A stretch of 64,000 nucleotides of DNA. It comes from Panaeolus papilionaceus. Taxonomy: Eukaryota; Basidiomycota; Agaricomycetes; Agaricales. This document shows, in pieces, positions 45,260-56,328 of this stretch. The stretch is taken from positions 1,116,001 to 1,180,000 of the forward strand of contig JADNRZ010000007.1 of NCBI GenBank assembly GCA_015501605.1, given 5' to 3'. Position 1 is the first letter of the stretch; each line of letters starts with the position of its first letter. Under the pieces are notes generated by a model, which was not told the DNA's origin, did no database searches, and worked only from the letters and a program-made list of their open reading frames with translations. The translations under genes and the position numbers were made by a program.

Positions 45260-45733
45260 GTTATAGACAAGGGGGTTAACTCGATTAGATAATAGATAGA
45301 GTATCAATTCGATCACAGAGTGCGAGGTCCGATTCCTGTGACCCCTTTGTCCTTTCTCTCTTTCTCTCTTTTTTCACTGCAAAAGGTTTGATTGCTAGCA
45401 TATCTTCACCAAATGGAAACCTTGTACCCTGGAAAAGTCTGTGTTTGTTCATTCCTCCTTTCGAACCTTCGAACCTTTTCGCCACCAAAAACTTTCACTT
45501 TCATCCGCAAGAGGTCTAATAAATCTCTCTGAACATCTGAGCGACACCTGATATTCTCCGCATACCGTATCCAGACCGATATGCTCATCCTTGGTTCATC
45601 TCACCGTATTGATCCAAGACGCTGGAGGGATCTCTTATTTGTAGTTCATACAGAAAACGGCTAACCTGACTGAAGAATTTTGGACCTGACAGAGGGGCTG
45701 CAGATATGCACTTTCAATCACATTGTGGACACA
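45260..45733. other. Intergenic region
   Basis: It lies between the promoter side of the 120-residue gene and the 3' end of the DUF1479 gene. No further element seen. Confidence 0.45.
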
Positions 45734-47456
45734 TTATACAGAAATCAAACCCATCGCGCGCTTCCCAGCATCACTCAAGAAATCTTCGACACCCGCAACA
45801 CCGACAAAATCAGCCTCTGCTGGCCCCTTTGGGAAGTCCGGGGGTCGTTCTTTGGACAAAAAGGTTGCTTTCTGCCGTTCGACATACGCCAAGTTCTGAG
45901 GAGTCAATGGAACGGCGGGAATATACATAACTAGAAATTATTTATCAATTTCAGAGTATATTCTAGTAGATAAATGGGATGTCAAACTCACCAGCTGAAT
46001 CACCAGTACCCAAATGGTCGACTTCGACAGAGTGTACCACGTCACAATGCCAGAACACCGCATCGCCAGGATTGACTTTGGGAACGGATATCATAGTTTC
46101 GCCGAGACGCATGTTGGGGTGAGTATCTGATGTAGGACGAGGGCCAGCGTAGCCGCCGTCTCGTGGATAAATGCCGTGGAATTCGGGCGTCGAGATATCT
46201 ATGCATGTGGGCGTTAGCTGTCAGAGTCACTTAGCGATACGGGCGATTCATACCAAACTTCCAGTTGGATGGGTTGAAAATTTGATCAGAGCTCGAGTCG
46301 ACGAGGGGCGTGAAGAAAGGTCGCATGATAATGTATGCGTTCGAGAGCAGAACATCCGGGAAAACCTTCAGCGTTCCTTCAGTAGGAGCAGTTTCACTTT
46401 TAAGGGATGAACATCAGCGACGAATCATAAAAAGCCTTAAAAGAGCCCATACCTCATAGCAAGCCAGCCTTGGAATGACCTAAAAATACTCGACTGGTTA
46501 GGACGGCCGTAGAGAGAGCTTCTGGCGTCCAATCTCCCCCCAAGGTTATATGGGTCGTGTTCTTTCCATCGACCCTGGAATATCTCCTCGAAGCAACGAC
46601 GGAAATAAGGGTCTTCCCAGCGCTCAATAGTACCACCTAGGTATGGTTCTATCAATACAACTTACAGCAAAGAATACCGACAAGCATATTACCATCAACG
46701 TGAGGAGGGTGTAAGTTCCAACCAAGTCCTGGCTTCCTGATTCTGAATCGATCGGCGTATGTCAATGGCACGTCCAAATCGACGCCCTTAATCGAATCCG
46801 GAGAGTTGGATTTGTTATTGACGCTATACAGCTTATTGAGCCAAACGGTTGCTGCCAACAGATTGGGATGAGAGCGTGCTTGAACTTGGGGCTTCGTCCA
46901 ACTTCCATTGTCTGTCAGATTTGATGAGATTATTATGGTAAACTAAAAATGCTTACTAGAGTTGGAAGAACTGCTTATCATCTGCAGGCATCCCTATTCA
47001 CGGCATGAGAACTGGACGCGTTTTATGTCTTTAATCAGACCAACTTACCTTCAACACTCTTATTGGTTTGTACGAACACCTTTAGCTCTTCCCTCCACTT
47101 GACTGCATCTTCATCTGGGACAATATCCTTAATAACAACCGCACCCTTCCTCTTGATTATGTTGACCTCATCGGCGGTTAAGTTATTGAGATCTGCAAAC
47201 TTGACTTGTGGAATATACTAGCCAAAACACACAGACGGGTGAGTATTTCGTTTAATCAATCCAAAAAAATATACCGACTCACATTAACACCTTCAGCGCT
47301 GATCTCCTTCGTTTTGAGGTCCAACTCAGCCAGCATTTCGGCCCATGCTTGAGTCGCATTCTTCTCAAAGTCGGGGTATGATGCGGCAATGGTAGCCTTG
47401 AGGTCTGCAAACCGTGCAGGCAACGGTGGGACCTTTTCTCCTGGTGTCAAATTCAT
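45734..47456 (-). pseudogene. DUF1479 (2-oxoglutarate/Fe(II) dioxygenase-like) gene with a one-base frameshift
   Basis: Eight exons (47456-47283, 47217-47049, 46993-46957, 46902-46693, 46636-46453, 46396-46254, 46198-45992, 45930-45734) follow the DUF1479 pattern from ARFADLKATIAASYPDFE to the end MYIPAVPLTPQNLAYVERQK. Family blocks include IIKRKGAVVIKDIVPDE, FFQLYWTKPQVQARSHPN, LNKLYSV, VPLTYADRFRIRKPGLGW, HPPHVDGGTIERWEDPYF, GRWKEHDPYN, YGRPNQSSIFRSFQGWLAM, EGTLKVFPDVLLSNAYIIMR and PGDAVFWHCDVVHSVEVDH. The Fe-binding HxD (HVDG) and second His (HSVE) are kept. Inside exon 4, near 46859-46863, one extra T shifts the frame between SHPN and LLAATVWLNKLY. All other joins are in phase and codons look normal, so this is a recent lesion or a sequence error. 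Intact length would be about 439 residues. Confidence 0.85.
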
Positions 47457-48099
47457 CAGCGGACAAAGCACAGATAGGCAAGTATAAACAGATCCAAGGT
47501 AGGAATGGGTAAAGACAGAATGAGAGGAACAGCCCTCTTAAATACCCTCTCCAGTACACCGTATACATCTTATCAATTCACATCTAGGACACGTTGTAAA
47601 ACCCGTGTCACAAAGACTGAATATCTGGGTAATCGAATGGCTATTCATAGACTCTAAACGGGTCATGAGAGCATGATTGTCATCAATTTGGTTGGCTCTT
47701 GAGGAATTCAGGCGTAGGATGAGTGGAGTAAAAATGGCTTCAAGAAAAGAAACAAGGTCGCAGTAGCTATAATTATTGATAGTCAATCAGCGTCAAAGTT
47801 GATCCGTTAGAGAGTAAAATCTCACAAGCGATTCAGTCGGGGTATAACGAAACCAAAAGCGAGAAGTAGAAAATCCATGAAAGGTTGAAGAAGTACAACC
47901 ATTAATTCAAGCAAACAATTAGGCAGTTTGAGAAATATAGAGGGTTTTATCCAGAACAGTTGTTAGAAGGAAGCAAGTAGTTATTAAAGCTAAGTGTTAA
48001 TCTAGAAAACGGGGAGGAGAAGGAAACGTTTAAAGCATCTGAGGTGGGACATTCATTCCCATTCTAATGGAGAGATAACCCTGCGGATTTTCCTCGGTA
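47457..48099. other. Intergenic region upstream of the DUF1479 gene
   Basis: Promoter side of the DUF1479 gene and 3' flank of the tubulin gene. A minus frame at 47538-47786 has no support. A short extra 5' exon of the DUF1479 gene cannot be excluded. Confidence 0.45.
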
Positions 48100-51040
48100 T
48101 TACTCCTCAAAAGCCTCGGAGGGTTCTTCTTCATACACCTCATCCTCTGTCTCAATAGTGGCTTCCTGGTACTATAGGGGTGTTAGTAATTGCATATGCT
48201 GCGATAAAGTAGCCTTGAGCTTGCCTGTTGATATTCCGCACTACGAGGGAAATGTAAGATAAACTGAATAGCACGGAAAAACAGAAAAACATACATCAAG
48301 TCCTGAGTGTTGCTCTCGGCTTCAGAGAACTCCATAATATCCATGCCTTCCCCAGTGTACCTGTACAAAGCTGAGTACGATGAAAGAATAATTAGAGTTG
48401 TATGTACTCACCAGTGCAAGAAAGCACGTCGCTTGAACATGGCAGAGAACTAAAACGAGTCATAAGAGGTTGACCACAATAGCATGTCGTGAGACGCACA
48501 GAATCCATGTTCCTCTTGAAGAGTTCTTGGACAGAGGTCGAATTGAGCAGAGCAGTTGCGGCCTGAAGGTCCCCAAGGGGAAAGTGGAAAAGAGGTATGT
48601 GTTGATAAAAGTTCACGATATAAAAGGGAAACCGCTATACCTGAGTCTGTCCAACTGGAGGCACGCTAATGAGTGAGACGGAAACGTTGTCTGGGATCCA
48701 TCTGGAGATTGTGTTAGATAACACAACCCACACCATTATTCTTATCACTCACTCCACGAAATGTTGCGAGTTCCTGGTTTGCATGTCACGCACAGCAACC
48801 TATGGCGGCAAACACGAGCAACGTTTGAAGTAGGGTTGTAGAATAGATCGAGGCGAGCAGACAATAGTAGGAACCCAAAAGAATTTAGAAGAGGAGGGTT
48901 CGTTGAGCGTCATCACCCAAATGAATCATACACTGCATGGCCGCAGCGAAAAGCAAACGGACATACTTCAGCCTGTTGAAAAAACGAATGTCATCACGTT
49001 CTTTGTATACAGGGTACCGCTGCACTTACTTCTCTGGAGGAAATGTTGCCTCGGAAAATGGTAGCAGCGGTCAGGTAGCGACTATGAGGAAAATTGTAAG
49101 TGTTATAACAAGGAATGAAACCTTTTATACCAACCCATGACGGGGATCACAGGCGACTAGGAGATTCTTGCGGTCGAAGAGACTGTTCAAGTACGTCAGT
49201 ACAGCCCAAGACGAATTACGCAAACAACATACGCCTTGGTAAGTTCAGGGATGGAGTTCTTCTCGAATTGCCTCGCGTTGGGATCATAGAATGGAGCATA
49301 GCTCGGCATAAGGAAATGCAACTGAAAACATTTGTAAGCAGAACGAAAAGAGAGAGAAAAAAATGATTGCAGTCGACTCACACGGGGGAATGGGATAAGG
49401 TTCATTCCCAGTTTGCGTAGGTCACTGATCAGGCATTGTGAATGGTCGGTAAGATTCTAGAAATCAGGGTCTTACCCATTGAGCTGGCCGGGGAACCTCA
49501 AGCTGGTGCTGACTCCACACATCACCCTAGCAATGAGCTATGAACGCGATTTTAGTACGTGTTTTCAACGGAATGAGGACGAGACATACCGAATTCAGGT
49601 CACTAAAATTGGGGTTCTTGGTTTTCAGAGTATTCGTGCAGATATTGTAACTGCATCGATTTGTAAGTTAAGGCTCGGTCAATGAGAAGAATCTAGCTTA
49701 CAGGGCCTCGTTATCGATGCAAACAGTAAGATCACTATTATCCACCAATTGATGAACAGAAAGCATGGTGTTGTAGGGCTAGAAAGACGTCTATGAGGCG
49801 ATCAAACGAGCATGTATGGGCTATGCTGACCTCGACAATAGTTTCTGAGACCTATGAGAGTAACTTTGTTAAACGAGTTAAATGACACCTCCAGAGTCTA
49901 GCTTACATTCGGCGAAGGTAAAACAGAGAAAGTAGCCATCATACGATCCGGGAATTCCTGCAGGCAGACGTCAGATGAGGGTATTTCATATATACAGCAA
50001 ATAGACAGACTTCTCGCAGTTTACTGAGCATCAAACTTCCGAGACCAGCACCAGTTCCTCCTCCAAGTGAATGGAGAATTTGGAAACCTTGGAGAGCGTC
50101 ACAACTTTCAGATTGTCTGCGAACGATATCCTAGAGACATTATCAGATTGTATGCAAATATCAAAATGATAATAACATACGAGGATGGAGTCCACGAGTT
50201 CAGCTCCTGTAAATACGTAAAAAGGTGATCAGTTATAAGCGAGGGGACTTCTGAACCTTCGGTATAGTCTTAACCAATGCATACTGTTAGCCCTGTAGTC
50301 ACCTTGGAAGACTAATTACTTACATCCTTTAGCCCAATTATTTCCGGCTCCTGATTCTGCAGTCACATATGTGTCAGGGCGGAAGAGCGTGCCTAAAACA
50401 CCCCCACGAAGCTATGTAATGGTGTTTTCAGCACTCGTACCCTGACAAGTCGCGTTATTTGATAAAAAATCACCTTGTTGCAGACACCAGCCTCCAAATC
50501 TACTTGGACGCTGCGAGGGACATAACGCAGAGTTCCATCCCTTGACCCGCCAGTGATTTCGTCAAAATAGACACCCGCCTGTCAAGTCAAAGTACTATGA
50601 GCTGCACAAACCCCATTCTCTGCACATTCGCTGGACGTACTCGTTGAAGTAGCAGGGGGTTAGAACCGTTGTATTGCTGTTATCCCGCATAATACAATTC
50701 AGGGTCACGTCAACAGTGTTGAGAAAATGGTCTTCCACGCACCCCACTTGAGTCAATCCCATGCTCTGCTAGCAGCATTTGCCAAAAAGTCTCGCCGACC
50801 TGCAATGCCACGAGGCATATTAGTATTCAGATTATCATCGAATTGTGCATTCCAACTCCTACACACCTGATTTCCAGCTTGTCCAGCCTAATAGCAGGTC
50901 ACCATTGAGTAGCCATCGAGTGAAATAACACCGTCAAGTGAAAAATCGCAGCCATCATGTCGTTAGCACTGTTAAGGATCCTGACGAACCTATGATGTAA
51001 GACATACCTGGATGTTGATGATTTCTCTTGACAATGGCAT
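48100..51040 (-). CDS. Divergent beta-tubulin, 456 residues in 26 exons
   Basis: Beta-tubulin pairs with alpha-tubulin in microtubules. Exon starts on the minus strand: 51040, 50887, 50799, 50676, 50578, 50411, 50268, 50206, 50130, 49957, 49851, 49778, 49650, 49537, 49424, 49321, 49182, 49081, 48972, 48799, 48701, 48562, 48449, 48360, 48240 and 48171, ending at 48100; total 1371 bases. Two exons have only 12 and 6 bases, and the last intron uses a GC donor (CAG/GCAAGC at 48224). Signatures: [33 protein letters not shown], the GTP loop [57 protein letters not shown] and [17 protein letters not shown]. It is unusual: it starts MPLSREI instead of MREI, has Ala for the conserved nucleotide-site Cys12, and Leu207/Val209 at the positions of canonical Glu198/Phe200. 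The tail is acidic and ends [10 protein letters not shown]. Confidence 0.95.
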
Positions 51041-51395
51041 TTTGGGAGGGGTATCTGTGAAATTTCACGACGTCCAAATAAAATTTTAAAATGAGGAGTT
51101 GGTGGTAAGAAGGAACGGAGTGGTGCGATGAGGCGAAATAAAAGGGCAACAAAATGAAAAGTGTCACTGTCAGGGTCACTAAATCAGCGGTGAACCTGGC
51201 TTGGCTCGGTGCAGCGGCGGTTCCGGTCTAGGCTATTTTTGGACACACAACACATCGATGGACAAGCCCCTGAGTTTGAGCAAACCTCGAAGCATAAAAA
51301 TATGACTCGTTCATGACTCGTACAATGGTTTGTGGATGGATGGATTGGCATTCTGTGGGATATATCAAGAAGCTTTATACAAGGTATTATATCAA
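51041..51395. other. Intergenic region upstream of the tubulin gene
   Basis: Promoter region of the tubulin gene; no clear TATA box. The left neighbour on the same strand ends at 51396. Confidence 0.45.
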
Positions 51396-51920
51396 TCATG
51401 ATCCAGCTATTTCAACTCGCAGCACTTGCCAACTAGTAAGCTCCTCGTGGACTATTTGACGATCACAAGTACACTGATTGGACTGGCTTCCATCTGTTAT
51501 TTTGTTCGAGCGTCGCTGCTCAGATGGTTCTGTAAGGAAGGTGAATATGAATAAGGAGATCACAAGTCATTTTAGCAAGAGAAACTCACGCGCGACATTC
51601 TGAGCGACGCATTCTTCATCATGTTCTTCTTGTTGAGCTTGCAATTGCGCAAGAATATACTGGTCCATCATCCGGAATCTGAGTTTGCAATCCTCAATTG
51701 CGTCGTAGTCTTCGCGCATGATCAAGTCGGTTAACGCGTTGACCAAGCCGTACTCATAATCAGGGTCAATTGCACTGTCGCGCGTGGTTGTAATAAGTTC
51801 GGCGCTATCATGAAGGAATTCCTCTGAGCCGGTGAGTGATGGGCACCGCATTGTTGTAGGAGTGGCGTCAATGAATGTCCAGTCATCAGTGTCGCACAGG
51901 CAGGCAGTCGAATATGTCAT
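51396..51920 (-). CDS. Acidic unknown protein, 154 residues
   Basis: Exons 51920-51590 and 51529-51396 (donor GTGAGT, acceptor CTTACAG) give 154 residues. The longer frame in this place extends to a TTG at 52106, but the extra part covers a TATA box and leader, so the start at the ATG of MTYSTACLCDTDDW is preferred. The product is acidic, with LVNALTDLIMREDYDAIEDC and a helical YILAQLQAQQEEHDEECVAQ. Without splicing it would end shortly after in REFLLLK, giving 117 residues. I do not know the family. The compact acidic helical part could be a binding partner domain. A tRNA-Lys gene lies about 410 bases upstream. Confidence 0.6.
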
Positions 51921-52333
51921 AGCGTCGGAAATAATTCTGTTAAGCAGGGTGTAATAGAAAAAAAGAATCAAAGGTATGAGAGGGAACAGAAATGTTTGTA
52001 GTGCGCCTTTTATACCAAAGTCCAATGGCGAGCTTTGGGGCCAGCATTGTTCGAACTGCAGAATAAGCACATCTTTTGCTGCAACGGCCCAGTCAACAAC
52101 TGCCAACTCTAAATACGGGTGTGCTTTATCTACTCCCTTTGTTTATATGAAAGCCATGCACAAACATCTCCGTATAATTCAGGTTTTTGGGCGCTTAGCG
52201 GATCACCACCGAATTGGGGTTATGGTGCGGCAGATCTGGAGATGAGCATAGGACAAAGGGACGAAAAAAGCAGTGGGATCCACCCTTTGTTTCAAAGGGG
52301 CGGAACGAAAGGGGAAAACAAAAAGAAACAATT
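51921..52333. other. Intergenic region between the 154-residue gene and tRNA-Lys
   Basis: It holds the TATA box and leader of the 154-residue gene and, near 52310-52333, an A-rich run that is the T-rich terminator of the tRNA on the minus strand. No gene seen. Confidence 0.5.
52007..52014 (-). promoter_or_regulatory. TATA box of the 154-residue protein gene
   Basis: TATAAAAG on the minus strand about 90 bases before the ATG at 51920, followed by a T/C-rich leader. This placement decides the start codon of the gene. Confidence 0.65.
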
Positions 52334-52429
52334 AGCCCACCGCGAGGGTCGAACTCGCAGCCTTCAGATGCCACTCAATGCCTAGACATGATAAGAGTCT
52401 GACGCTCTATCCGATTGAGCTAGGCGGGC
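52334..52429 (-). tRNA. tRNA-Lys(CUU) with a 22-base intron
   Basis: The body is identical to the copy at 28894. The anticodon loop starts CTCTTA, and a 22-base intron follows position 37. All arms pair and the discriminator is T. Confidence 0.95.
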
Positions 52430-52894
52430 ATGTCTAAGCGTGAGAGTATCGCAATTAGAGCCGCGTGGGGCTTGGATACTTCGATGCGCCTCGAAAGCAC
52501 TCATTGCCCCTCCCACTCAACGTTTCTACTGTGACAGGCTATATCATTATGTTCAATAGATACTTAACCCCCGTTGATCTGATAAATTGCTGATGAGCTC
52601 GATATCTGCTTGGGAAAATCCGCTCATGACTGAACAGATTGGTATGATCGATTCCCGAAATAAAATCTTGAAGCTTGACAGTTCATAATATACTGTATTG
52701 GATATTGATTTCTTTTGAAATAGACTTATCGGTGAAGGACACACCTGACCTGCTCCTCCTCGGTCACAAGAACCTTCAAAGTTGGCATTTCCCACCAATG
52801 AATCAATCTAAAGTCGGGACTAGTAAGCAGCTCCAAGATCACTTATCTATCCACCCTTTCACCATATTCACTGACAATAAGCCCAAATCATAAT
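52430..52894. other. Intergenic region before the FMO gene
   Basis: Promoter region of the flavin monooxygenase gene; A/T-rich, no clear TATA box. Short frames on both strands lack support. Confidence 0.45.
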
Positions 52895-55506
52895 ATGTCG
52901 AGCCCATCATCCAAACTACACCCCGCAGAGGCTCCTTTGCCAACAATAAGCAAGCTAGGAAACCCAGTGATCCCAGCTGATCTCGATGCACACAGCATCG
53001 CAGTGTCATGGCTCGACAAATTCAAAAATCACGTCGAAAAATCCGACGTCGAGGGTGTCATCTCCCTCATAATCAACTCAACCTACCAATCCAATGTATT
53101 CAGCCAAAACAGCGACGGGTCCGACATCGCACCCACCCACGCGCCAGACGACGCGTTAGCTGTCTACTGGCGCGACATCCTCTCTCTTACATGGAACATG
53201 CGCACTTTCGAAAGCACCCCAAAAATCCGTCAATTCCTCGTCGATCGACTCGGAGCAGCCAACATCTCCGATATCAAACTACAAGAAGACGCATCCGTTG
53301 CACCTCCAAGCTTATCCCGCTTATTCCCAGACCTAGCCTGGATCCAGTTCTTCTTCACCTTCCAGACGCCCATCGCGAGCTGTTATGGAATCGTAAGACT
53401 GGTACCTTTCTCTAGCCCCAATTCAGGAGACGGATTAGAGTGGAAAGCACACTCCATTTTCACAGCCATGGAAGAACTGAAGGGGTACCCCGAGCTCACT
53501 GGGCCCCTTCGAAGCTTCGCTCCGAACCACGGGAAGTGGGAGCAGGCTCGAAAGGACGAAGTCGCGTTCGCAGATAAAGATCCCGCTGTATTGGTCGTAG
53601 GTGGAGGGCACAGTGGGTTGGAAACAGCGGCGCGATTGAAAGCCCTAGGTATATCCACCCTGATCATTGAAAAGAACGCAAAGGTGGGCGATAACTGGCG
53701 GTCGCGATACGAGGCGCTGTGTTTGCATGACCCTGTTTGTGAGTAAAATGAAATCTTTGACATTTCGAAGACCGCTCACCCATCGATATGTATAGGGTAT
53801 GATCACATGCCTTACATTCCGTGAGTTTTGCTATCTCCTAGACGGGATAAGACTCATTTAAACTGAGATTAAATGCCATAGTTTCCCTCCAACATGGCCC
53901 GTCTACACTCCTGCGAAGAAGGTAAGATAACCTGCTAGGGAGCCGAGTATAAGATATTAAATTTACTCCTCTCAGTTGGCAAATTGGCTCGAGCATTACG
54001 CAGAATCGCTCGAGCTCAACGTATGGACGTCTTCGAAAGTCGAGAAAGCTACCCAAGACCCAGTCACAAAGACATGGTCTGTCCATGTTACCAAGTCGGA
54101 TGGGACGACCCGCACGTTCAATGTTCGACACGTCGTGTTGGCGACAGGTTTTAAAGGTGGACAAGCCTATATCCCATCTTTCCCTGGAGCGGTGCGTTTG
54201 AAGACATTGGCTGAAAAGTGCATCTGCTAATGTTGCTGTATCGATAGGAGAGCTTCAAAGGACAGATCCTGCACTCTACACAACACAATGCGGCCTTAGA
54301 TCATGCCGGGAAGAAGGTCGTCGTTGTTGGCAGTTGTACATCTTGTGGGTGCTTCGCCGAAGAGTCATACATTTATTCGAGATATTGACCTCCTCTTTTC
54401 GCGCTAGCACACGATATTTGCGTCGATTACGCCGACCATAACATTGGTATGTCGCTGCGAAAGTCGCACTGAAGAAAATCCTCATCCAGGTTTTGTTTCG
54501 CAGATGTTACAATGGTTCAAAGAAATTCGACCTATGTTATGTCGACGAAGAATGGCATCCCTGCGCTGATGGGAGGTACGAGACTTCTGTTATAAAACCT
54601 CTATCTGCCTGGGATTGAGATTGTGTTCAGGTCTCTATGCCGAAGGCGGCCCCCCGACAGATTTAGCAGACAAGATAGCTGCGTCGTTCCCATTCCTTTT
54701 TGCAACAGCAACAGGATATCGAGGCGCCAATATAATTGCCGATATGGATAAGTATGCTCGTCCGCTTCACACAGCTTCGCCATCGCTGACCACACGTGCC
54801 TGAATAGAGACACTCTCGACGGTTTGAAAAAGGTGGGTTTCAAAGTGAACGGGGGCTTCAAGGGCGTAAGCGGCTTGATGTTACTCGTGTGGACTCGAGC
54901 GGGAGGATATTATATGGGTAATTATTTAAACTCCTGCTTTCCTGTTGATGCGGTAGCTTAAATGTTCATATTTCATAGACGTCGGAGGAAGCCAGTACAT
55001 CATCGACGGGAAGATCAAGCTCAAGAATGACTCTATTATTAAAGAGTTTACTGAAGGTGGTCTGCGCTTTGAAGATGGCAGCGAGCTGGCTGCAGACGTC
55101 GTAGTCTTTTGCACTGGGTATTGTTGTTTTGCTTGATTCATCAGCTTGTTGCCTGACGGATTTCATTAGGTTAAGTGACCCACGATCGAGTATCTTGCAG
55201 CTTATAGGACAGGAATCTAGCAAGAACCTCAAGACTATCTGGGGACTAGATGAAGAAGGCGAGCAAAATGGGTGTTTCCGTGATCTCGGTCTGCAAGGCC
55301 TTTGGTCGGTTATGGGTAAGCATGAGTTTGATCCCCATGTTTGAGGCTGACTTTGTTCTTAGGCAACTTTGCTCATTGTCGATTCTATACTAAATACCTT
55401 GCCCTTCGTACGTTGTTCCGAGTCTATAACGCTGTGGATTATGCTAAACCCGTGTTAACTAGAAATTAAAGCGCAAGAGGAGGGAATTTTTGGAGAGCGA
55501 TACTAG
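52895..55506 (+). CDS. Flavin-containing monooxygenase (FMO-like), 645 residues
   Basis: An FAD/NADPH enzyme that oxygenates soft nucleophiles or ketones; substrate unknown. Thirteen exons (52895-53738, 53796-53820, 53882-53921, 53976-54191, 54248-54344, 54408-54446, 54504-54575, 54631-54751, 54808-54917, 54979-55117, 55170-55315, 55363-55407, 55463-55506) join in frame. The N-terminal 200 residues form an NTF2-like part (VSWLDKFKNHVEKSDVEGVI, DILSLTWNMRTFES). Then come the FAD motif VLVVGGGHSGLETAARLKALG (GxGxxG type), PFPPTWPVYTPAKKLANWLE, the FMO fingerprint FKGQILHSTQH, and the NADPH site VVVVGSCTSSHDICVDY. VMSTKNGIPAL, RAGGYYMDVGGSQYI, VVVFCTG and GLQGLWSVMGNFAHCRFYTK follow. The end ALQIKAQEEGIFGERY matches the usual C-terminus of this fungal family. 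All parts are present, so the enzyme should be active. Confidence 0.92.
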
Positions 55507-56328
55507 TTTGCGAGAAATAGGCTTTTAATGATCAAACGTGCTATATACGATTCAGCCTTGCTACCTGCCTACTAGCCGAATATAAAAGTTCTAATAGTTA
55601 AACGACAGAGGGTGTTCATAGCTCGATTGACAATTGAAATAGAAATGTTAAGCCGATAAATCAATTTGAATATAATAGAATAAAAATTGAATTTATTTAA
55701 AGAGTTATCTCGAATGAAAGTATTTTAATGGATAACTGGACACTTTCAACGATTTCTTTTGAATTTTCTTACTTTTAATAGATTATTATGATAGTTCTGA
55801 ATTGACTGGCTGTTGTCCTCATGACAGGAATGCGGCAATGGTCAAAGCACAAGAAGGCTTCGCAATTCCCAGGGCAGTCGGAGTTTGGCGGAGCTTGTGG
55901 CATATGCATTTTGTTTCAACTTAGCCATTGATAAGGGCCTCCTGCAGTTTGCCACTAATCCTACTCCAGAAACACGTTCACCATCGACAACGACGACGAC
56001 GACGACCAGCGAGTATTATAAACCTCGGGGTTTAGTCTTCATAACATATCATATTGGGGTCAAGTTCATGAAATTTGTATTTATTTTAATTTTTTAATTT
56101 TCATAGCTTACGGGTTTGCTTACTCCTAGTTTCCACAGGACATCTCTTTACACTGATAACAGGCTCCACTCCCGAAAAAACAAACCCCGAAAAATAACAT
56201 AAAAAAACCAACATCCAGAATAAAAATCGACAGAATAAAAAAGATAGATAATTTCAAGCAACAATATTCGAATCTATTTTTTTTCTCGCCCGCCGGATAC
56301 CACTGGTAATAACGTCAATTCGGGTGGG
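55507..56328. other. Intergenic region
   Basis: A/T-rich region between two plus-strand genes, with a short GAC triplet run near 55986-56008 and an A-rich leader before 56329. No supported gene. Confidence 0.5.
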
